Assembly: GCF_020042285.1 (NCBI RefSeq)
Contig: NZ_CP083388.1
Coordinates: 620,001-684,000, forward strand
Length of the DNA: 64,000 bases
Direction of reading: 5' to 3'
Source of the DNA: Ferruginibacter albus
GTDB lineage: Bacteria > Bacteroidota > Bacteroidia > Chitinophagales > Chitinophagaceae
Shown: piece by piece, positions 35,144 through 44,400 of the stretch
Layout of the letters: each line of letters begins with the position of its first letter
How positions within the stretch are numbered: the stretch's first letter is position 1
Notes under the pieces: model-generated
What the model saw: the letters and a program-made list of their open reading frames with translations, nothing else
What the model was told of the DNA's origin: nothing
Database searches by the model: none
Position numbers and translations under genes: made by a program

Positions 35144-35809
35144 ATGAAGAAACTTTTACAATACATTTTAATAACTGCATTATTTTTTCCTTTAACAGCC
35201 AAGGCTCAGTTTGAAAGTTTTAAGGATTCCGTTGTACAATTATATGGAGTGGTAATGACAGCAGATAGCCTGCAGGCTGTTCAAGCTGCGAGCATTGTGG
35301 TTAAAGGGCAAAACCGGGGAACCATTACCAATGAGCAAGGGGTATTTAGTATTGTGGTTTTAAAAGGAGATAGTATTGAATTTAGTTGCGTAGGATACAA
35401 GCCTAAAACAATCGTGATCCCTACTAATATCCAGGGAAATCAATACAGCGTAATTCAATTAATGACAACCGATACGGTTTATTTGGCTGCCACCATTATT
35501 AAGGCTCGCCCAAGTAAAGAACAATTTGAAAGAGATTTTTTAAAAACAAAAGTGCCTGATGATAATTTGGAAATAGCCCGTAAAAATATGAGCGAAAAAC
35601 AATTGCGCTTTTTAGCTGCTACTATGCCAAGAGATGCAAGAGAAGCCAGTTCACTGTATTTGCGGCAACAGGCGGCTAAAACATATTATTCAGGACAAAT
35701 ACCTCCCCAAAATATTTTCAACCCTTTTGCATGGAACGAGTTTATTAAAGCGTGGAAAAGAGGCGATTTTAAAAACCAGCCGTCCACACTTTCCACTGAT
35801 GGGAATTAA
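35144..35809 (+). CDS. Exported carboxypeptidase-regulatory-like domain protein
   Basis: 221 residues with a signal peptide (about 1-22, ending TAKAQ). Residues 30-110 form a CarboxypepD_reg-like beta-sandwich (GVVMTADSLQAVQAASIVVKGQNRG, TNEQGVFSIVVLKGDSIEFSCVGYK), a fold used in Bacteroidota outer-membrane receptors and lipoproteins. The second half is helical and charged and then Pro/aromatic-rich near 186-210. No receptor barrel follows, so this is a stand-alone member. Its function is unknown. It has no obvious operon partner. Confidence 0.75.
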   Translation: MKKLLQYILITALFFPLTAKAQFESFKDSVVQLYGVVMTADSLQAVQAASIVVKGQNRGTITNEQGVFSIVVLKGDSIEFSCVGYKPKTIVIPTNIQGNQYSVIQLMTTDTVYLAATIIKARPSKEQFERDFLKTKVPDDNLEIARKNMSEKQLRFLAATMPRDAREASSLYLRQQAAKTYYSGQIPPQNIFNPFAWNEFIKAWKRGDFKNQPSTLSTDGN

Positions 35810-35835
35810 TATAAATAGTTAGCTGTCGGGTATCT

Positions 35836-36426
35836 TTATTGTTGCCCGATCTTATACGTTCCGTTTATAAATTTTAATTTAAACCTGGGGAACATCATTC
35901 CTTCAACAGAAATTTCGTTCAATGTTCCTTTAAGTGTTATCCATTTTCCTTCTAATTCTTCTTTTGTTTCTTTGATCCCATCTTCAATTTTCACATATTC
36001 AAAAGAGAATATTTGTGTTCCTTTACTATCGTTCACGCCCGAAAAAAATGTGTTCTTATCATCATCTGAAATATGAGTGCAATTAACATAACAATCGCTG
36101 TTAAACGGATGGGAAGGCAATATCATGTCTTTGCCCTGCAAATATTCTGTTCTTTTTAAAGCCTCTTTTTGTGTTATTTTCTTTGCATTTAATAATCCAG
36201 CATTGGTGTAAATGTAGATATATCTTAAAACCATCTTCTCTGTTTGCATGGAGTCAATAGGTTCAACATACTTTAAAAGTTCTTTGCACGCTTTTTCTGC
36301 CTTCACCCAATTTTCAGCTTCTAAATTTTCCAGTAAGGCATTGTACTTCGTATTAAAATAAGTGTTCTGCGAAAAAGATGTAAAAGAAACAAAGCAAAGA
36401 AGAAATGTGATAGCTAAATATTTCAT
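35836..36426 (-). CDS. Exported protein of unknown function
   Basis: 196 residues with a signal peptide (about 1-19, ending TSFSQ). The first half is helical and rich in Lys/Glu (YNALLENLEAENWVKAEKACKELL); the second half has beta strands with acidic turns (EELEGKWITLKGTLNEISVEGM). I recognise no family. A TATATTTG box on the minus strand (36453-36460) is 27 nt upstream of the start. An R2 repeat lies further upstream, then fumC's terminator. Confidence 0.65.
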   Translation of the reverse strand: MKYLAITFLLCFVSFTSFSQNTYFNTKYNALLENLEAENWVKAEKACKELLKYVEPIDSMQTEKMVLRYIYIYTNAGLLNAKKITQKEALKRTEYLQGKDMILPSHPFNSDCYVNCTHISDDDKNTFFSGVNDSKGTQIFSFEYVKIEDGIKETKEELEGKWITLKGTLNEISVEGMMFPRFKLKFINGTYKIGQQ

Positions 36427-36520
36427 AGAAGAACAATTATTTAAGTTTGGGTCAAATATATAAGTTTAGATTGATTATATGCTGCGCAAAATATGTTGTA
36501 ATGATTACTATTGTTCAAAA

Positions 36521-36579
36521 GCTGCCCGATTGAAGCGACACCGGAGCGCAGCGCAGGTATAGCGAAAAGCGGGAGCAAA
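36521..36579 (+). repeat. Dispersed intergenic element R2, copy 1
   Basis: 59 nt: GCTGCCCGATTGAAGCGACA, CCGGAGCGCAGCGCAGGTAT, AGCGAAAAGCGGGAGCAAA. It differs from copy 2 (51302) at only five positions by eye. Both copies are plus-oriented in gaps between two minus-strand genes. Confidence 0.8.
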
Positions 36580-36616
36580 TGTTGATGATAATTAAATGCT
36601 CACAGCACCAAAATAA

Positions 36617-36641
36617 AAAAGACTGCTTGTGGCAGTCTTTT
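36617..36641 (-). terminator. fumC: Intrinsic terminator of fumC
   Basis: Perfect 10-bp stem AAAAGACTGC / GCAGTCTTTT with loop TTGTG. T-rich tracts lie on both sides, so it may work in both directions. It lies 20 nt after the fumC stop. Confidence 0.85.
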
Positions 36642-36660
36642 AATTATATACAATTAAACC

Positions 36661-38058
36661 TTAGATCTTTCCAACCATATCGGCAGGTATTACCCATTCA
36701 TCAAATTGTTCAGGAGTAACATATCCCAACTTTACCGCCATTTCTTTTAAAGTAGTTCCTTCTTTATGCGCTTTCTGTGCAATTTCTGCAGCCTTGTAAT
36801 AGCCAATTTTTGTATTGAGTGAAGTAACCAACATCAAAGAATTGTCAACATGCTTTTTAATGTTCGCTTCAATAGGTTCAATACCAATGGCACATTTGTC
36901 GTTGAAAGAAACACAACCGTCGCCGATCAATCGTGCGGAGTGAAGGAAATTATAGATCATCACCGGTTTAAACACATTCAATTCAAAATGCCCCATGCTG
37001 CCGCCAACACTGATAGCAACATCATTGCCCATTACCTGTGCCGCTATCATCGTTAATGCCTCGCATTGTGTTGGATTTACTTTGCCCGGCATGATAGATG
37101 AACCCGGTTCATTATCAGGAATAAACAATTCGCCTATGCCTGATCGTGGCCCGCTGCTTAGCATACGAACGTCATTAGCGATCTTCATTAAGCTAACGGC
37201 AACCGTCTTTAATGCACCATGGGCTTCTACAATAGCATCGTGTGCTGCCAATGCTTCAAATTTATTTTCGGCAGTTACAAAAGGCAAGCCTGTTAAAGTT
37301 GCAATATGCTTTGCTACATTTTCAGAATAATTAGCAGGTGTGTTAATGCCCGTTCCTACTGCAGTTCCACCTAACGCCAATTCACTTAAATGTGCTAATG
37401 TATTCTTAATAGCTTTTAATCCATGGTCTAGCTGTGACACATACCCGCTAAATTCCTGTCCTACAGTTAATGGCGTTGCATCCATAAAATGTGTACGACC
37501 AATTTTAACGACCTTCATGAACGTTTTGCTTTTTTCGGCTAATGTATTTCTTAATTTTTCAATTCCCGGTATAGTGACTTCCAGTAAAATTTTATAAGCT
37601 GCAATATGCATAGCAGTAGGGAAGGTGTCGTTGCTTGATTGCGATTTGTTTACATCATCGTTCGGATGCAGGAATTTTTCTTTATCATCTAATTTACCGC
37701 CATTCAACACGTGCCCTCTGTAGGCAACTACTTCATTTACGTTCATATTGCTTTGCGTACCGCTTCCTGTTTGCCAAACCACTAACGGGAAATAATCATC
37801 CAGTTTTCCTTCTAAGATCTCATCACATACTTTACCAATTAAGTCGCTTTTTTCTTTTGGTAAAACACCTGCTTCAAAATTGGTAATCGCGGCTGCTTTT
37901 TTTAAGTAAGCAAATGCTTTGATGATCTCTTTAGGCATTTTATTAATATCCTGCGCAATTTTAAAGTTATCGATGCTGCGTTGTGTTTGTGCACCGTAAT
38001 AAGCATCCACAGGCACTTTTACTTCGCCCATGGTATCTTTTTCAATTCTGTAACTCAT
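36661..38058 (-). CDS. fumC: Class II fumarate hydratase
   Basis: 465 residues, the expected length. The signature [15 protein letters not shown] is intact near residue 318, and the other conserved regions are [12 protein letters not shown] and [15 protein letters not shown], with TAVGTGIN in the third. These make the active site that spans three subunits of the tetramer. It interconverts fumarate and malate without an iron-sulfur cluster. The upstream region on the minus strand has TACCTTCG near the start, one mismatch from the -7 consensus. The gene stands alone with its own terminator. Confidence 0.96.
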   Translation of the reverse strand: MSYRIEKDTMGEVKVPVDAYYGAQTQRSIDNFKIAQDINKMPKEIIKAFAYLKKAAAITNFEAGVLPKEKSDLIGKVCDEILEGKLDDYFPLVVWQTGSGTQSNMNVNEVVAYRGHVLNGGKLDDKEKFLHPNDDVNKSQSSNDTFPTAMHIAAYKILLEVTIPGIEKLRNTLAEKSKTFMKVVKIGRTHFMDATPLTVGQEFSGYVSQLDHGLKAIKNTLAHLSELALGGTAVGTGINTPANYSENVAKHIATLTGLPFVTAENKFEALAAHDAIVEAHGALKTVAVSLMKIANDVRMLSSGPRSGIGELFIPDNEPGSSIMPGKVNPTQCEALTMIAAQVMGNDVAISVGGSMGHFELNVFKPVMIYNFLHSARLIGDGCVSFNDKCAIGIEPIEANIKKHVDNSLMLVTSLNTKIGYYKAAEIAQKAHKEGTTLKEMAVKLGYVTPEQFDEWVIPADMVGKI

Positions 38059-38466
38059 AATTTTTTTAGATTGATGATTAGCGGCAGCGAAGGTACAGCG
38101 TTGCTATTAATGTTTTGATTTTTAACAGGAAAAGAACCGAAAACGATTGCGTACGGCGATAGCAATAAACGTATTAAATATTTTTTAAAAACAATACAGA
38201 AAAAACAGGAAATAATGATGCTTAACAATACAAAAACGAAAAATTTTTGACAAAAGCCTTGCATTATTTAATTAAAACTGTAATTTTACGGCTCTTATCC
38301 CCTTCATTGCGAGACATAATTTGTCGTTTTAAGCAATTTTAATTTCCACCTGATCCGAACCAACCCTATTCTCCAATTCCTTTTTTGCAAGTAAGAACTG
38401 CAGAAATACCGATGGAATTTACCCCTGTAAATTGCTTTTGCCAGTAAATTTTTTAAATCATAAGAA
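38059..38466. other. 408-nt gap between divergent fumC and the giant surface protein
   Basis: No gene is visible. Two short minus-strand reading frames here (to about 38264 and 38531) lack coding character. It holds the promoter noted at 38259. The rest is AT-rich and without clear repeats. Confidence 0.5.
38259..38288 (+). promoter_or_regulatory. Candidate promoter of the giant protein gene
   Basis: TTG (38259-38261), 19 nt, TAATTTTA (38281-38288), one mismatch from TAnnTTTG. It would give a leader of about 175 nt. Confidence 0.4.
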
Positions 38467-41400
38467 ATGAAGAATTTTTTATTAGCCGTACTTACGTTAG
38501 TAACAATAGGTTTAACCAGCCAATACGCCAATGGGCAGGCAGGAGTATTAAAGCCTAATGATGCCTATGCACCTTTTCCGTCTACGGTGCCCGCTTATGG
38601 CTCTATAGCCAAGTGGTCTAACTCGTCTAAAAGTAATACGTATGGCTTTCAGTCATACTATTTTAATGGAATGGCATTCCGTCTAAAATTTCCTAAAAGC
38701 TATAGTGCCGGCGATAATAAAACTTACCCGGTATTTGTTTTTATACATGGCGCCGGTGAGTATGGTACCATATATGATAATAACCAGCAATTGTATTGGG
38801 GTGGTCAGCTACATGCACAGGCTGTAGATAATGGTAAGTTTGATGGATTTTTGTTATATCCGCAAAGTACCAGTGGTTGGTTACAACCTTATGCAGGAGT
38901 GATCTTTGGTGTGTTGGATTCGATGATAAAATATATAAAAGCAGATCCTGATAGAGTTATTGTTTCTGGTTTATCCGGTGGCGGACAAGCTACCTGGGAT
39001 TTTTTAAATGTTACTTATTCTCCAAAAATTGCTGCAGCTATTCCTTTATCTGCTGCAAAAGCGGATGATATACAATATTTTCCTGACGCTATTACTATTC
39101 CTGTATGGATGTCAAATGGTGGGGTTGATAATGATCCTGCGCCTCCTACCGCAACACAGGTAGTAGATACTTTTACTAATTTGGGCGGTAATATCAAGCA
39201 AAGTTTTTATCCTACTCTTGGTCATGATACGTGGGAAAGCGTTTGGGCAGATGCGGATTATTTTCCTTTCTTAAATCGTCAGAACAAAACCAATCCGTTG
39301 GTTTATTTCCAGGAAACACAATTTTGTAATGGACAGGTAAATGCCCGTTTGGCTTTGCAGCCCGGTTTTTTTGCATATCAGTGGATGAAAGATAGTGTAA
39401 TGATCGATACAGCAGTTTCAAGCCAATTATTAGTTACGCAATTTGGTACTTATGTAGGAAGATATAAAAGAACAGAGACTTCTGATTGGTCTTCATGGTC
39501 GCCAACACCGGTAGTGATCTCTCCTAAATCACCATCAATAACTCCTTTAGTACAGGTTAATGGTCCATACAGTAATGTATTGCCTTCTCCTGATGGAAAT
39601 ACTACTACTGTTCCTTTAACGGCAGTAGGTAATTATGCATCTTACGAATGGCATAAGGTAGATAATGGCGATACAATCGTTGGTTCAGCAAAAACATTGA
39701 ATGCGGCAATTGGTCAATATCAATTAAAAGCAGCAGATCAGTCCGGTTGTAGCAGCGGTTTCTCTGCCATCTTTAAAGTAGTAAATGCAAATGGAGCGAA
39801 TGGTCCTGATAAAGTAGTGAATGTTACAGGTGCTGCATTATCTAAAACATCTATTCAATTAGATTGGAATGATAACCCGAATCCGGCTTATAATGAAACT
39901 GCATTTGAAATTTATCGCAGCACTACATCTGGTGCAGGATATCAATTAGTAGCAGTAAAAAATGCAGATGTTCTAACGCATGTTGATCTGGATCTTACTC
40001 CGGGTACAAAATATTATTATATCATCCGTTCAGTAAATAATAATGGCGCTTCACCAATCAGTAATGAAGTGAGTGTAACAACGCAAGCGGATGTTACAGC
40101 ACCAACTGCGCCAAGTGGTTTAGTGCTTACTGCATCTACTTCTACTACAGCTTCGTTATCATGGAATACTTCTACAGATGATGTGGGTGTTTACAGGTAT
40201 GATATTTACATTAATGGCGTTAAATCCTATTCAACTGCCAGCACAGATTTCACGGTAGTAAATCTTACAGCCAATACTTTGTATGCATTTACTGTTAAAG
40301 CAAGAGATATTGTAGGTAATGTTTCTCCTGCAAGTAACCAGGTAGTAGTTGGTCCGGTGGTAACTTCATCTATACCAACCAAGCCAAGCGCTTTAAATGT
40401 TACTGCAACTTCTTACAACAAAATAAGCTTAAGTTGGACGGATAACAGCAGCAACGAAACAGGTTTTGAAATTGTTCGTTCAACTGATCGCGTTAACTAT
40501 ACACCACTTACAACAGTAACAGCAGGTACTGCGAGCTTTGTTGATTCAATAGGTTTGTCTGCTTCTACCAAATACTGGTATAAAGTAAGAGCTATTAATG
40601 CTAATGGCGCTTCTGCTTTTGTAACTACGTTTGAAGCAGGCTGGAATTTTAATGGCGATCTGACCGATGCCAGCGGGAATGGTTATACACTAACGCCAAC
40701 GGGTACCACAACATATTCTACAGATAAAGTAGAAGGAACGAATGCTGTTTCTTTAGATGGAAGTACACAATATTTCGATCTGGCAAATAGCACTACTTTC
40801 CCTAATAATAGTATTACTGCACGCACAATAAGTGTTTGGGTTAAACCAACAGCCGCTACTATAAGCGGTTCCAATAAGATCATTTATGATCTGGGTTCAT
40901 CAACAGTAGGTATTGGTTTGCGTTTTAATAGTGGTGCATTGCAAGCCGGTGTTGCCGGTAGTATTTTACTGCATTATACTGCTGTTGTAAATAATATTGC
41001 AACAGATGCAAACTGGGTTAGCAATGGATGGAACCATATAGTAGTAGTTTACAATACCAATACGTTACAGTTATATGTTAATAAAGTATTAAAAGCAACT
41101 ACCAGTTTAGGTGTTTCTTCTTTAGGAACTTCTACAACAGGATTCCGTATTGGAGCAACCAATTCAACCAATGCATTTAGCTCTGCTGCTACTTCTACTA
41201 ACTATGCCGGTTTGATAGATGATTTTGAAATGATTTCAGAACCATTGAATGCAACGGGTGTTACTGCATTGTACAATCAAACATATGCAGCAGCAACCAC
41301 TTCAGCATTGCCTTCGGTTCCTGCAGCGCCTACTTCATTGGTAGCACAAGCAACATCAACAACCAAAGTCTCAGTATCATTTACAGATAATGCCAATAAC

Positions 41401-44400
41401 GAAACAGGTTTTGAAGTGTATCGTTCTGTAACTGACACAGGTAACTTTAAAATATTAACTACCTTAACTGCAGGTAGTAACGGCTTTACAGATTCAACTG
41501 TATTCCCTAATGCTATCTACTACTATAAAGTAAGAGCGATAGGAATTGGCGGTAGCTCAGCTTTCTCAAATATTGATTCAGCATCTACAATCATCATAAC
41601 AGTAAATCATCCGCCCGTTATTGCACCTGTCGCAGACTTTACTTTACGCTATGATGCTTCTAAAACAGTTACATTAACTGCTACAGATGCAGATAATGAT
41701 CCGATCGTATTTACTCCACTTTCGGCACCTTCATTTGCTGTATTTACAAACGGAGTAAGCGGCACTGCAACGATGCAGGTCGGTCCAACATCTATTGCTG
41801 ATACAGGTGTTTATACTATCTCAGTAGTAGCAAAAGATAATCACGCTGCTACAGATACAATTACATTTAAAGTAACAGTTAACGCTAATTACTTACCAAC
41901 GGTAACAGCTGTAAGCAATCAAACTGTAAATGAAGCAGATTCATTAAGTATTCAAATAACAGCAAATGACCAGGATGGAAATGCGGCTTTGGTATGGTCG
42001 TTAACAAATGCGCCATTTTTTGCTACAATCAGCGGCACTGTAAATGGAGTTGCAACGGTTACTTTCAAACCTAACTATGCAAGCTCGGGTACATACCCAA
42101 TAACACTTACTGTTTTAGATGCAGCAGGCGATACCGCTTCTACGACGTTTACATTAACTGTTGTTGATGTAACGCCTCCTACACAAAAAATATTTATGGA
42201 TATGCGTTATAACAGCCCATCAGCTCCGGCTCCATGGAACAATATAACAGGTATATCTTCAACTAATTTATTAAACAGCGATGGACAATCAACTACTGTT
42301 GGTCTCCAATTTTTAAATACACCTTGGAATGCAGGTAACGCCAGCAATTCAACTGGTAATAATTCGGCTATTTATCCTGATGCAGCTATTGCAGATTATT
42401 TCTGGTTCGGTATTTATGGCGCACCAGAAACAGTTTCATTCCAGTTAACAGGATTGGATCCATCTGCTAAATATAACCTTAACTTATTCTCAAGTTCAAC
42501 ATGGCAAGGTGCCGGACCAAATGGTTCAACAGTGTTTACTATTAATGGTGTAGCTAAATCTGTAAATGCAAATTATAATTTGCAAAATACAGCAGCTTTC
42601 ACCAGCCTGCTTCCGGATGCTTCGGGAAATATAACAGTTGCTATGAGTAAAGCAGCTAATACTCCTTACGGAATGATAAATGATATTGTATTGGAAAAAC
42701 AATACAACGATAATTCAGTGCCTGCATTGCCAACGAATGTAACGGCACAGGCTTTATCAAACGGTTCTGTTCAATTAACATGGAAAGACAATGCATTTAA
42801 TGAGAACAATTATTTAGTGTATCGTGCAACATCAGCAGCAGGAACTTATACTGCATTAAATGCAGGTGCAACCAATGCAAACGATACTTCATTTACTGAT
42901 GCAACAGTTTCGGCAGGCTCTACTTATTATTACAAGATAGAAGCAACCAATGCAAACGGTTCATCAGGCTTAACAGCGCCGGTAAGTGTAACTGTGGCAT
43001 CGATCATTATTCCCGCAACAGAAAAAATATACATGGATATGCGTTATACTACTCCATCAGCTTCGGCTCCATGGAATAATATAACAGGCGTTACAACAAA
43101 TAATCTATTGAACAGTAACGGTCAATCAACTACTGTTGGATTAGCATTCTTAAGTACACCTTGGAATACAGGTAATGCAAGTAATTCAACCGGCAATAAT
43201 TCAGGTGTATATCCTGATGCAGCCATTGCAGATTATTTCTGGTTCGGTATTTATGGCGCACCTGAAACAGTATCATTCCGTTTAACGGGATTGGATCTAT
43301 CCACTAAATATAATGTTACATTGTATTCAGGTTCAAACTGGCATGGAGCAGGAACAAATGGTACGATCAATTATACTATCAATAGTGTTACAAAATCATT
43401 GAATGCAGAGAGTAATGTTAAGAATACGGTAACGTTTACTAACCTTACTCCCGATGCTTCAGGATATATAACGGTAGCATTGAGTAAAGGATCTAACACT
43501 CCTTATGGTATGCTGAATACCATCATGCTTGAAAAACAAGTAAATGATGCTACAGCGCCGATCATGCCGACGAACTTGGCGGCGCAGGTATTATCAAGCG
43601 GCTATGTTAAATTAACATGGAAAGATTTTGCATATAATGAAGATAATTATCTGGTTTATCGTGCAACAGCAGCAGCTGGTCCATATACATTATTGAATGT
43701 TGGAGCAACCAATGCTAACGATACATCTTATACAGATAATACAACTGCAGCGAATACTACTTACTATTATAAGATTGAAGCTACTAACGTAAATGGTTCT
43801 TCAGGACAAACAGCACCGGTAACAGCAGTAATCGGCAATTTAACTCCGCCAACACAAAAAGTGTATATGGATATGCGCTATACAACTGCTGCAGCTCCAG
43901 CTCCTTGGAATAATATATCAGGAGTAACTTCTGCAGGATTGTTGGATGACCAGGGGCAAGCAACTTCTATCGGTTTGCAATTCTTAAGTACACCTTGGAA
44001 TACAGGTAATGCAAGTAATTCAACCGGCAATAATTCAGGTGTTTATTCAGATGCTGCAATTGCTGATTACTTCTGGTTTGGCGCATATGGTGCACCGGAT
44101 TCAGTGACCTTCCGTTTAACAGGATTAGATGCTGCATCTAAGTATAACGTTACATTGTTCTCGAGCAGTACATGGCAAGGTGCCGGTCCAAACGGAACAG
44201 TATTGTTTACATTGAATGGTGTTCAGAAATCGATCTATACTGAACATAATTTGCAAACTACTGCTACCTTCAGTGCAATTACTCCGGATGCATCAGGATA
44301 TATAACTATCAAGATGAACAAAGGATCAAACACACCTTACGGTATGTTAAATGATATTGTGTTGGAAAAACAAGCCAGCAGCTCTACGCCACCTGTAGCG

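Noticed and set aside
35826..35849. Hairpin TCGGG / CCCGA as a terminator between converging genes
   Set aside because: Only five base pairs with a large loop, overlapping the end of the next gene; too weak to call.
38055..38264. Minus-strand open frame of 69 codons upstream of fumC
   Set aside because: No family features; it overlaps the fumC promoter region.
43146..44042. Insertion sequence or transposon repeats
   Set aside because: The 63-nt identity lies in frame within protein modules and has no transposase or inverted ends.
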